Assembly: GCF_000721605.1 (NCBI RefSeq)
Contig: NZ_JOIZ01000006.1
Span: 124,001 to 188,000, forward strand
From: Streptomyces sp. NRRL S-37
GTDB taxonomy: Bacteria; Actinomycetota; Actinomycetes; Streptomycetales; Streptomycetaceae
Direction: 5' to 3'
Length of the DNA stretch: 64,000 bases
The position numbers were made by a program, and so were the translations under genes. This document shows positions 9,847 through 20,118 of the stretch, piece after piece (the stretch's first letter is position 1; the number at the start of each line of letters is the position of its first letter). Below the pieces are notes generated by a model, which did not search any database, was not told where the DNA came from, and saw only the letters and a list, made by a program, of their open reading frames with translations.

Positions 9847-10995
9847 ATGGAGCGTACGGAGCCGCGGGAACCGGCGACCCCGCCGGACGGGACCTCTCCG
9901 GACGAGGCTTCCCCGCCGGAGCCGGCCGGAGGGGACTCCGTCGTGACCCCCGACGCGCAGGCCGGCAAGCGCCGTAGACCCTGGGTCCGCCGGGTCCGGC
10001 GTGGTGCTCTCGTGGTCGTGCTTCTCCTGGTCGTCCCTCTCCTGGCCATCGAGACCGCCCTGCGGATCACCTACATGGGCGACCCGGCGGACGGTACGTA
10101 CACCCGGGACCGGGACGCCATGTGGCTCGGGCACGCCTGGGTCGACGGGCGGAAGAAGGACGCCGACGTCACCGCGCTCGCCCGCCGTCTCGAGGGCACC
10201 GGGATCCGGGACCTGTACGTCCACTCCGGGCCGCTGGAGCACGACGGGACGCTGCCGGAGTCCAAGTACCCCCGCGCCCGCTGGCTGATCGACGCCGTGC
10301 ACCGGGAGCTGCCCGGTGTCCGGGTCCAGGCCTTCCTCGGGGACGTCCTCGCCACCGAGGGGCCCGACGGCATGCGGCTGGACCGCGCCGCCACCCGCGC
10401 GGAAGTCGTCCACAGCGCCGGTCAGGTCCTGGACGTGGGCTACGAGGGCGTCCACCTCGACCTGGAGCCCCTGCACTCCGACGACGCGGACTACCTCTCC
10501 CTCCTGGACGACCTGCGCGCCGTCACCCGCGCCCGGGACGCGCAGCTGTCCGTCGCCGCCCACCAGATCGACCCGCTCCCCGGCCTCCACACCGTCGCCG
10601 GCCTCTTCGCCGACCACCCCAAGTGGTGGTCCCAGAAGTTCTTCGGCCAGGTCGCCCGGCGCGTCGACCAGATCGCCGTGATGTCGTACGACACCGCCCG
10701 GCCCCTGGAGAGCACCTACGGCGGCTACGTCGCCCAGCAGACCTCCCTCGCCCTGGAGGTCACCCCGCCCACCACGCACCTGCTGATGGGCCTGCCCTTC
10801 TACTACGAGAGCAACCCCAGCCACTGGGGCCACGCCGAGACCGTCGCCGCCGCCGTCCGCGGCGCCCGCCTCGGCCTCTCCCGCACGGACCCCGACCGCG
10901 AACTCTTCGGCGTCGCCCCGTACATCGACTTCGCGGCGACGGAGACGAACTGGAGGGAGTACCGGGAGGGCTGGCTGCGTCCCGACGCCTCCTAA
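9847..10995 (+). CDS. Membrane-anchored GH18-like (TIM-barrel) protein
   Basis: The 382-residue protein starts at ATG 9847 after GAAGGGGAGC. An acidic proline-rich N-terminus is followed by a basic stretch and one transmembrane helix (GALVVVLLLVVPLLAIETAL, about 57-76), leaving the rest outside the cell. The external part has glycoside-hydrolase-18-like features: repeated beta strands, GYEGVHLDLEPLHSDD near residue 200 and VMSYDTARP near 280. The classical chitinase motif D-x-x-D-x-D-x-E is only partly matched (HLDLEP), so catalytic activity is uncertain. The 3' end overlaps the convergent sdhB-like gene by 4 bases. Confidence 0.7.
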   Translation: MERTEPREPATPPDGTSPDEASPPEPAGGDSVVTPDAQAGKRRRPWVRRVRRGALVVVLLLVVPLLAIETALRITYMGDPADGTYTRDRDAMWLGHAWVDGRKKDADVTALARRLEGTGIRDLYVHSGPLEHDGTLPESKYPRARWLIDAVHRELPGVRVQAFLGDVLATEGPDGMRLDRAATRAEVVHSAGQVLDVGYEGVHLDLEPLHSDDADYLSLLDDLRAVTRARDAQLSVAAHQIDPLPGLHTVAGLFADHPKWWSQKFFGQVARRVDQIAVMSYDTARPLESTYGGYVAQQTSLALEVTPPTTHLLMGLPFYYESNPSHWGHAETVAAAVRGARLGLSRTDPDRELFGVAPYIDFAATETNWREYREGWLRPDAS

Positions 10996-11756
10996 CGCCT
11001 CCTGATCTTCGACCCCAGCCACACCAGCGGGTCGTACTTACGGTCCACCGCCCGTTCCTTCAGGGGGATCAGCGCGTTGTCCGTGATCTTGATCCCCTCG
11101 GGGCAGACCTCCGTACAGCACTTGGTGATGTTGCAGTAGCCGAGGCCGTGGTCGTCCTGGGCCGTGCGGCTCCGGTCCAGGCCGGTCTCCCCGGCCGCGT
11201 CCAGCGGGTGCATGTCGAGCTCCGCGACCCGCATGAGGAAGCGCGGCCCGGCGAACGCGGGCTTGTTCTCCTCGTGGTCGCGGACCACATGACAGGTGTC
11301 CTGGCACAGGAAGCACTCGATGCACTTGCGGAACTCCTGCGACCGGTCCACGTCCTCCTGCGTCATCCGGTACTCGCCCGGACCGACCCCGGCCGGCGGG
11401 ACGAAGGCCGGGACCTCCCTGGCCTTGGTGTAGTTGAAGCCGACGTCCGTCACCAGGTCGCGGATCACCGGGAAGGCCCGCAGCGGGGTCACGGTGATCG
11501 TCTCGTCCCGCTCGAACACCGACATCCGGGTCATGCACAGCAGCCGGGGACGCCCGTTGATCTCCGCCGAGCACGAACCGCACTTGCCGGCCTTGCAGTT
11601 CCAGCGCACGGCGAGGTCGGGGGCCTGGGTGGCCTGGAGGCGGTGGATGATGTCGAGGACCACCTCGCCGTCGTTCACCTCGACCGCGAAGTCCTTCAGA
11701 CCGCCGCCCTCGACGTCCCCGCGCCACACCTTGAAGCGGGCCTCGTAGCTGCTCAT
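10992..11756 (-). CDS. sdhB: Succinate dehydrogenase/fumarate reductase iron-sulfur subunit
   Basis: The 254-residue product has a plant-type ferredoxin domain with the [2Fe-2S] ligands in NCKAGKCGSCSAEIN and LLC (Cys54, Cys59, Cys62, Cys74), then a bacterial ferredoxin domain with KCIECFLCQDTC and a CC-x2-VC-P cluster for the [4Fe-4S] and [3Fe-4S] centres. It passes electrons from the flavoprotein to the membrane anchor. It overlaps the sdhA stop/start by 4 bases, which implies translational coupling. With the unusual membrane subunit upstream it resembles the second-type (Sdh1-like) actinobacterial enzyme rather than the canonical SdhCDAB complex. Confidence 0.95.
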   Translation of the reverse strand: MSSYEARFKVWRGDVEGGGLKDFAVEVNDGEVVLDIIHRLQATQAPDLAVRWNCKAGKCGSCSAEINGRPRLLCMTRMSVFERDETITVTPLRAFPVIRDLVTDVGFNYTKAREVPAFVPPAGVGPGEYRMTQEDVDRSQEFRKCIECFLCQDTCHVVRDHEENKPAFAGPRFLMRVAELDMHPLDAAGETGLDRSRTAQDDHGLGYCNITKCCTEVCPEGIKITDNALIPLKERAVDRKYDPLVWLGSKIRRR

Positions 11757-13687
11757 CCGTGGAGCTCCTCTTCGGCCAGGTACTTGACCAGCTCCTCCTT
11801 CTCGAAGAGGGCGAGCAGGTCGGGGCGGATGGGTTCGGTGGTCTCACGGGTGAGGGCGATCCGGCCGCGCGCCGTGCCGGCGTCCGTGAGACCGCCCGTC
11901 GGGTCGGCGAGCGCGCACAGCAGGTTCACGTTGCGCCAGGAGCGGTCCATCCCGGCGTGGTCCTCGCGGGTGTGCCCGCCGCGCGACTCGGTGCGCTCCA
12001 GCGCCGCCCGGGCCACGCACTCGCTGACCAGCAGCATGTTCCTCAGATCCAGGGCGAGGTGCCAGCCGGGGTTGAACTGCCGGTGCCCCTCGACACCGGC
12101 CCGGCGGGCCCGTTCCCGCAGCTCGGCCAGCTTGACCAGGGCCTGCTCCATCTCGTGCTCGCGGCGGATGATGCCGACCAGGTCGTTCATCGTCTGCTGG
12201 AGCTCCTGGTGCAGGGTGTACGGGTTCTCCGGCGGCCCCCCGTCCGGCTCCCCGCCCTCCGCGGAGAACGGGCGCAGGGCCTCCGCGGCGGCCTCGCCGA
12301 CCTGGACGTCGTCCACCCGGGGCCGCTCGGCCCCCGCCCCGCTCGCGTACTCGGCCGCGTGCCAGCCCGCCCGGCGCCCGAAGACCAGCAGGTCGGACAG
12401 GGAGTTCCCGCCCAGCCGGTTGGAGCCGTGCATCCCGCCGGCCACCTCACCGGCCGCGAACAGCCCCGGCACCCCGCGCGCCGCCGCCGAGTCGGAGTCG
12501 ACGGCGATGCCGCCCATCACGTAGTGACAGGTCGGCCCGACCTCCATCGCCTCCGCCGTGATGTCGACGTCCGCCAGCTCCTTGAACTGGTGGTACATCG
12601 ACGGCAGCCGCCGCTTGATCACGTCGGCCGGCATCCGTGTGGACACGTCCAGGAAGACCCCGCCGTGCGGGGAGCCGCGGCCCGCCTTCACCTCGGCGTT
12701 GATCGCGCGGGCCACCTCGTCGCGGGGGAGCAGTTCGGGCGGGCGCCGGTTGTGGTCCGGGTCGTCGTACCAGCGGTCGCCCTCCTCCTCGGACTCGGCG
12801 TACTTCTCCTTGAAGACGTCCGGGATGTAGTCGAACATGAACCGCTTGCCCTCGGAGTTGCGCAGCACCCCGCCGTCCCCGCGCACCGACTCGGTGACGA
12901 GGATGCCCTTCACCGACGGCGGCCAGACCATCCCCGTCGGGTGGAACTGCACGAACTCCATGTTCAGCAGCGGGGCCCCGGCCAGCAGCGCCAGCGCGTG
13001 CCCGTCGCCGGTGTACTCCCACGAGTTCGACGTCACCTTGAACGACTTGCCGATGCCGCCGGTGGCGATGACGACGGCGGGCGCCTCCAGGACGAAGAAG
13101 CGCCCCGACTCCCGCTCGTAGCCGAAGACCCCCGAGACCCGCTCACCGTCCTTCAGCACGCGGGTGACCGTGCACTCCTGGAAGACCTTCAGCCGGGACT
13201 CGTACTTCCCGGTCTCCCGGAAGTCCTCCTGCTGGAGCGAGACGATCTTCTGCTGGAGGGTGCGGATCAGCTCCAGGCCCGTACGGTCGCCGACGTGCGC
13301 GAGACGCGGGTACTCGTGGCCGCCGAAGTTGCGCTGCGAGATCCGGCCGTCCTTCGTCCGGTCGAACAGCGCGCCCCAGGTCTCCAGCTCCCACACCCGC
13401 TGCGGCGCCTCCTGGGCGTGCAGCTCGGCCATCCGCCACTGGTTGAGGAACTTCCCGCCGCGCAGGGTGTCGCGGAAGTGGACCTGCCAGTTGTCCCCGG
13501 CGTTGACGTTGCCCATCGCCGCCGCGATGCCGCCCTCGGCCATCACGGTGTGCGCCTTGCCGAACAGCGACTTGCAGATCACCGCCGTACGGGCGCCCCG
13601 CTCGCGCGCCTCGATGGCGGCGCGCAGGCCCGCGCCGCCGGCCCCGACCACGACGACGTCCCACTCCTGTCGGTCGACCACGGACAT
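11753..13687 (-). CDS. sdhA: Succinate dehydrogenase/fumarate reductase flavoprotein subunit
   Basis: The 644-residue FAD-dependent subunit oxidises succinate to fumarate. The N-terminus has the Rossmann motif VVVVGAGGAGLRAA (about 11-24). The region KAHTVMAEGGIAAAMG holds His46 at the position of the covalent FAD attachment site. The active-site region includes HPTGMVWPP and the substrate-binding CHYVMGGIAVD, and the C-terminal domain is of the fumarate-reductase/succinate-dehydrogenase type. It lies between the membrane subunit (16-base gap) and sdhB (4-base overlap) in one operon read leftwards. Confidence 0.95.
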   Translation of the reverse strand: MSVVDRQEWDVVVVGAGGAGLRAAIEARERGARTAVICKSLFGKAHTVMAEGGIAAAMGNVNAGDNWQVHFRDTLRGGKFLNQWRMAELHAQEAPQRVWELETWGALFDRTKDGRISQRNFGGHEYPRLAHVGDRTGLELIRTLQQKIVSLQQEDFRETGKYESRLKVFQECTVTRVLKDGERVSGVFGYERESGRFFVLEAPAVVIATGGIGKSFKVTSNSWEYTGDGHALALLAGAPLLNMEFVQFHPTGMVWPPSVKGILVTESVRGDGGVLRNSEGKRFMFDYIPDVFKEKYAESEEEGDRWYDDPDHNRRPPELLPRDEVARAINAEVKAGRGSPHGGVFLDVSTRMPADVIKRRLPSMYHQFKELADVDITAEAMEVGPTCHYVMGGIAVDSDSAAARGVPGLFAAGEVAGGMHGSNRLGGNSLSDLLVFGRRAGWHAAEYASGAGAERPRVDDVQVGEAAAEALRPFSAEGGEPDGGPPENPYTLHQELQQTMNDLVGIIRREHEMEQALVKLAELRERARRAGVEGHRQFNPGWHLALDLRNMLLVSECVARAALERTESRGGHTREDHAGMDRSWRNVNLLCALADPTGGLTDAGTARGRIALTRETTEPIRPDLLALFEKEELVKYLAEEELHG

Positions 13688-13703
13688 CAGTCACAGCCCC
13701 CAG

Positions 13704-14540
13704 CTAGAAGAAGCGCGGATCGTCGAAGACACCGGACGCGACGAGATAGACGTAGAAGTCGGCGAGGGCCACGCTCAGCAGCGACGCCCAGGCGAGCTGC
13801 ATGTGCCGGGCGTTCAGCCGGCCCACCCACTGCCACATCCGGTAGCGCACCGGATGCTTCGAGAAGTGCTTCAGCTTCCCGCCGACGATGTGCCGGCAGG
13901 AGTGGCAGGAGAGGGTGTACGCCCAGATCAGCGCGATGTTGACCAGGAACACCAGGGTGCCCAGGCCCATGTGGCCCCACGCGTAGTGCTCGTCGCGGAA
14001 GGCGAGCACGGTGTCGTAGGTCAGGACGCCGGCGACCAGGATCGCCGCGTAGAAGAAGTACCGGTGGACGTTCTGCAGGATCAGCGGGAAGCGGGTCTCC
14101 CCGGTGTATTTCGCGTGCGGTTCGGCCACCGCGCAGGCCGGCGGGGACGCCCAGAAGCCCCGGTAGTAGGCCTTGCGGTAGTAGTAGCAGGTCAGCCGGA
14201 AGCCGAGCGGGAAGATCAGGATGATGATCGCCGGCGAGATGCCCCACCAGCTTCCGAAGATCTCCCCGTTCGGCCCGGCCCGCATCGGCTCGCAGTTCTC
14301 CGCGAGGCACGGCGAGTAGAACGGCGAGACGTACGGCGCCGCGTAGTAGTCGGCGTTCGCGAAGGCCCGCCAGGTCGAGTAGACGACGAAGGCGAGCAGG
14401 CCGGCCGCGGTGGCGGCCGGGGCCAGCCACCAGCGGTCGGTCCGCAGGTGCGGTGCGGCGATCGCGGCGCGCGTACCGGTTCTCACACCGCCGCTTCGGG
14501 GACGGGGTTGTGTGGCGGGAGGTTCCGTACCAGTGGCCAC
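13704..14540 (-). CDS. Membrane anchor subunit of the succinate dehydrogenase operon
   Basis: The 278-residue protein has about five to six hydrophobic helices (LLAFVVYSTWRAF, ISPAIIILIFPLGFRL, YFFYAAILVAGVLTYDTVLA, LGTLVFLVNIALIWAYTL, LLSVALADFYVYLVAS). Histidines in the helices (NVHRYFF, GHMGLG, CHSCRHIVGG) are candidate haem b ligands. The position directly upstream of sdhA and the size fit the membrane subunit of the Sdh1-type complex in actinobacteria, which reduces menaquinone. A cysteine pair in LSCHSCRH may bind a further cofactor. Start is uncertain within the first 25 residues. The identification rests mainly on operon context and topology. Confidence 0.85.
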   Translation of the reverse strand: MATGTEPPATQPRPRSGGVRTGTRAAIAAPHLRTDRWWLAPAATAAGLLAFVVYSTWRAFANADYYAAPYVSPFYSPCLAENCEPMRAGPNGEIFGSWWGISPAIIILIFPLGFRLTCYYYRKAYYRGFWASPPACAVAEPHAKYTGETRFPLILQNVHRYFFYAAILVAGVLTYDTVLAFRDEHYAWGHMGLGTLVFLVNIALIWAYTLSCHSCRHIVGGKLKHFSKHPVRYRMWQWVGRLNARHMQLAWASLLSVALADFYVYLVASGVFDDPRFF

Positions 14541-14587
14541 TTGTCCACTCCGGTAGGGGTCGGGGGGCGTCGCGATCGGCGGGAGGG

Positions 14588-14881
14588 TCAGGGGGCGTGA
14601 CGGTCACGGGCGCCGAGGCCCTCGTCGTCCGTGTCCACCCACAGCGAGGGGTCGTACGGCGTGTCGGAGATGGTCACGAGATCGGGGCGCTTCCGCGCGG
14701 CCGCGACGACGGGGGCCGTCTCCCGCAGCAGCGCCACGCTCTCACGCAGATGATCGGTGTCGACGCGGACGCGGCGCATCTCCAGGCCGCCGCTGCCGAT
14801 CTCCTTCTCCAGGCGTCCCACCGACCGGATCAGGTCGTCGAGACAGCGCTGGACGGATGTCAGTTCGTCGTGCACGGACAT
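14588..14881 (-). CDS. Small hypothetical protein upstream of the sdh operon
   Basis: The 97-residue soluble protein begins MSVHDELTSVQRCLDDLIRS and contains a heptad-like helical N-terminal half (LIRSVGRLEKEIG) and an acidic C-terminus (PSLWVDTDDEGLG). I do not recognise a family. It lies 47 bases upstream of the membrane subunit of the succinate dehydrogenase on the same strand and could be the first gene of that operon or an independent gene. Start ATG 14881 is preceded by a plausible purine-rich site (GGAAGTGAGGG). Confidence 0.7.
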   Translation of the reverse strand: MSVHDELTSVQRCLDDLIRSVGRLEKEIGSGGLEMRRVRVDTDHLRESVALLRETAPVVAAARKRPDLVTISDTPYDPSLWVDTDDEGLGARDRHAP

Positions 14882-15171
14882 GACTTGCCCTCACTTCCAC
14901 GGGTCCTTCTGGCCCAAGGCGGCAACGTTCGTGCGCCTGCGAGTGTTGCGCGTCACACCTTGTGCTGTGAAGGGATGTGCATCGATTGGCCGAGGCGCAC
15001 GGGTGCGCTCTCCGGTGCTTTGCGCCGCACGGGTGGGCTTGACACCCGTGGCCGCCGTGTCGCCCTGAGTTGCCGAACCCTTTCCTCTTCAGTGGGCCGC
15101 GTACATCGGATGAGCGCCAAATACCACCAAAAGTGATCGTAACGCCCGCGGCTTCCCGGAGGTACCCAGAG
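14882..15171. other. Divergent promoter region
   Basis: The 290-base gap separates the leftward small gene from the rightward lipoprotein gene. A comparatively AT-rich patch near 15090-15140 probably contains the promoter of the lipoprotein. No ORF or RNA was recognised. Confidence 0.4.
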
Positions 15172-17334
15172 ATGTCCTACGACGGTGTCGGCCCGCGCGC
15201 GGCTCTGCGCCCGCTCGCCCTCCTCACCGTCGGCGTGCTCGCGGTGCCCGCGCTGGCCGGATGCGGCTCCGACGACCCGTCGGGCAAGCCCCTCGCGGGA
15301 GCGGACATCGCACGCGCCGACCGGTCTGCGATCGCCGACGGAGGCACCCTGCGCTGGGCCGTGGACACCGTCCCGGAGACCCTGAACACCTTCCAGTCGG
15401 ACGCCGACACCACCACCGCCCGGGTCGCCCAGGCCGTCCTGCCGTCGATGTACCGGATGGACGGCCGGGGCCGGCCGGTGCGCAACCCCGACTACCTGGA
15501 GTCCGCCGAGGTCGTCGACACCGAACCCCGGCAGGTGGTGCTCTACCGGCTCAACCAGCAGGCCGTCTGGAGCGACGGCCGCGAGATCGGCGCCGCCGAC
15601 TTCGCCGCCCAGTGGCGCGCCCTGTCCGGCGAGGACACCGCCTACTGGAGCGCCCGCAACGCCGGCTACGACCGCATCGAGAAGATCGAGCGGGGCGAGA
15701 ACGACCTGGAGGTCAAGGTCACCTTCAGCCGTCCCTACGCCGACTGGAAGTCCCTGTTCACACCGCTGTACCCGAAGGAGGTCATGGGCACCCCGGACTC
15801 CTTCAACGACGGCGCCCGCAAGAAGCTGAAGGTCACCGCCGGGCCCTTCACGGTGAAGAAGGTCGACACCCGGAAGGACGAGGTCACCCTCACCCGCAAC
15901 GCGCGCTGGTGGGGCGACCCGGCGAAGCTCTCCACGATCGTGCTGCGGGCCGTGCCCCACGCCAAGCGGATCTCCGCGCTCGGCGCCGGCACCGTCGACC
16001 TGGCCGAGATCGGCCCGGCCGCCGCCCGCCGCATCACCGCCGCCGCGCTGCCGCGGAGCGCGAGCAGCCCCCTGATGGGCCCCGGCGCCGAGCGGTCCGC
16101 CGCGGACGCGCTGCGCTCCTGGGCCGTCGCCAACGGCTCCGACGAGGAGGCCGCCGACGAGGAGATCTCCGCCCGCGAGCAGCTGCGCGAGAAGAAGGTG
16201 AGGTACGCCCGTCAGCGGAAGGCCCTCACCGGCTTCGAGGTGCGCACGTCACTGGAGCCCGCCTACACCCAGCTCGCCCTCAACGGCGCCGACGGCCCCC
16301 TCGCCGACGAGCGGGTCCGCCGTGCCGTGGCCCGCGCACTGGACCGCAAGGCCATCGCCGAGACGGTCCTGAAACCCCTCGGCCTGCCCGCCGTGCCCCT
16401 CGGCAGCCACCTCGCGCTGTCCGGCCAGGCCGCCTACGCCGACGGCAGCGGCGCCCTCGGCGAGCAGGACGCCAAGGAGGCGAGGGCGCTGCTCGCGGAC
16501 GCCGGCTGGGTGCCGGGCGGGCCGGTGAAGAAGGAGAAGGAGAAGGACGAGGAGGAGGCGGCCGGCCCGGAGGGCGGGGACTCCGAGGAGGACACCGAGT
16601 CCGAGGGCGACGACGGCACGTACATCGTCGGGGAGGACGACAAGGCCCCGCGGGACTCCGGCACCAGTACCAAGCGGCTGAAGCAGGGCGGCGCCCCCGG
16701 CGCCTACGCCCCCGAGGGCACCGCCGCCCCGGCACGGGCCGGGAACGCCCGCGTCGCCAAGGACGGCAAGGCGCTCACCCTCCGCTTCGTCCTGCCCTCG
16801 GGACCGGGCTCGGGCACGCTGCGCACCGTGGCCGGCCGGATCTCGGCGATGCTGGAGCGGATCGGCATCGGCACGAAGATCACCAAGGTCGACGACGAGA
16901 GCTACTTCAAGGACCACATCGCCTCCGGCGAGTACGACCTCGCCCTGTACTCCTGGCCCGCGACCGCCTACCCCGCCACCGACGCCCGCCCCGTCCACGC
17001 CAAACCGGTCCCGGCCGCCGACGGCTCGCTGAACGTGGAGCAGAACTACACCCGCGTCGGCACCGACCAGGTCGACCAGCTCTTCGACCAGGCCGTCACC
17101 ACGCTCGACGACTCCGCGCGCCGCGCCCTGCTCCGCAAGGCGGACTCCCGCATCTGGGCGGCGGCCGGCTCCATCCCCCTCTACCAGCGCCCCCAGCTCA
17201 TCGCCGCCCGCAAGAACCTGGCCAACGCCGGCGCGTTCGGATTCCGTACGCCGGTGTACGAGGACATGGGCTTCCTGAAGAAGCCGGCGCGGGGGCCGGG
17301 CGCGGAGAGCGCCAAGCCGTCGGCGGACGACTGA
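15172..17334 (+). CDS. ABC transporter family-5 substrate-binding lipoprotein, orphan
   Basis: The 720-residue product starts at ATG 15172 after GGAGG. A lipoprotein signal ends in the lipobox LAGC with Cys31. The body has the family-5 solute-binding fold used for peptides (GTLRW-type start, WSDGREIGAADFAAQWRAL, and the LYQRP tail common to the family). It is unusually long because of a highly charged insertion near residues 445-505 (KKEKEKDEEEAAG, ESEGDDGTYIVGEDDKAP), and it has no permease or ATPase gene beside it. Either it shares the permeases of the two oligopeptide ABC operons downstream or it has a signalling role. Located outside the cytoplasmic membrane as a lipoprotein. Confidence 0.88.
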   Translation: MSYDGVGPRAALRPLALLTVGVLAVPALAGCGSDDPSGKPLAGADIARADRSAIADGGTLRWAVDTVPETLNTFQSDADTTTARVAQAVLPSMYRMDGRGRPVRNPDYLESAEVVDTEPRQVVLYRLNQQAVWSDGREIGAADFAAQWRALSGEDTAYWSARNAGYDRIEKIERGENDLEVKVTFSRPYADWKSLFTPLYPKEVMGTPDSFNDGARKKLKVTAGPFTVKKVDTRKDEVTLTRNARWWGDPAKLSTIVLRAVPHAKRISALGAGTVDLAEIGPAAARRITAAALPRSASSPLMGPGAERSAADALRSWAVANGSDEEAADEEISAREQLREKKVRYARQRKALTGFEVRTSLEPAYTQLALNGADGPLADERVRRAVARALDRKAIAETVLKPLGLPAVPLGSHLALSGQAAYADGSGALGEQDAKEARALLADAGWVPGGPVKKEKEKDEEEAAGPEGGDSEEDTESEGDDGTYIVGEDDKAPRDSGTSTKRLKQGGAPGAYAPEGTAAPARAGNARVAKDGKALTLRFVLPSGPGSGTLRTVAGRISAMLERIGIGTKITKVDDESYFKDHIASGEYDLALYSWPATAYPATDARPVHAKPVPAADGSLNVEQNYTRVGTDQVDQLFDQAVTTLDDSARRALLRKADSRIWAAAGSIPLYQRPQLIAARKNLANAGAFGFRTPVYEDMGFLKKPARGPGAESAKPSADD

Positions 17335-17499
17335 CGGGCAGGTCACCGGGGTGTCGGGCAGACCGCGACGGCCACGCGAGCCCTTGTCGCCGTCGCCCCG
17401 TACCATGGGGTGAGGCCGAGGCGTGTTCAGCCCGGCAGGGCCCGCACACCACAGACGCTCGTGCGGGGCATTCCTCAGCACTCCGGGAGTACGCCTTTT

Positions 17500-19407
<1,908 letters not shown>

Positions 19408-19438
19408 CGCTCACCAGCAGCGGCTCCTCACGGACGGG

Positions 19439-19477
19439 AACGGCGCCGGACACCCGCACAGGGCGTCCGGCGCCGTT
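19439..19477 (+). terminator. Rho-independent-type terminator of typA
   Basis: A perfect 13-bp stem (AACGGCGCCGGAC pairing with GTCCGGCGCCGTT) encloses a 13-base loop about 30 bases after the typA stop codon. Confidence 0.85.
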
Positions 19478-20118
19478 CGCGTGTATGAGGCGAGGGACGC
19501 CGTCGGGAGCAGCCCGGAGTCAAGGCAAGGAAAAGGGCGGGGCGGGAAAGGGAAAACACGGAGAGGGAAGCAGACGCGCGGGTAGGGAAAACCCTTGACC
19601 TGGCCGGTGCATGCCGTCGAAACGGCCGGATCGCACTAGCCTGCTCACGGAGCGGCGCGCCCCGCGGCCGACGGATCCGGGCCCCGAGGTCCCTGACCAA
19701 CGGCCCTGCCGGCCGGGCGTGCTGAGCGCACGGCAGCCCTCAGGCACACCTTGCACGGCGGCCACGTTACGCGCAATCGGTTTTCCCCCAGGTGATCGTC
19801 CGATATTCGGACAGCAACCCCCGATAGATGTGTAACAAGTCCGTTTCGCAGGGATCTTTCACCAAACGCTTTGTCCGGATTTTGGAAGATGTAGGACCCA
19901 GCTGTGATCGAACCGATACCTCGGGGGTGTGGTTCGGCCGGTGACGAATGGCAGATAGTTAGGCGCGTAGAGCTCGGCTGAACGGGTCACGCGCTGACAG
20001 CGCCGACTCACGAGCGCGGGGGCACTTGACGATCTCCGGTACCGGCGACGGGCGGTGGACGGAGAGATGTCGTGTGCTCCTCTTTGCGGTGAACCAATGG
20101 ACTCATGAGGAGGAACCC
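19478..20118. other. Long leader/promoter region of the first oligopeptide ABC operon
   Basis: The 640-base region has no supported gene. It starts with a purine-rich tract (about 19520-19595) and becomes AT-richer near 19790-19960, where promoter elements are likely. An imperfect dyad with GAACC and GGTTC arms sits near 19917-19943. A long regulated upstream region is in keeping with the developmental control known for bldK-type operons. Confidence 0.4.

Noticed and set aside
11759..13942. Long rightward open frame opposite sdhA
   Set aside because: Mirror of a strongly conserved gene with no domain of its own.
19478..20118. Riboswitch in the long leader of oligopeptide operon 1
   Set aside because: Only weak dyads were seen and no known riboswitch core could be recognised.
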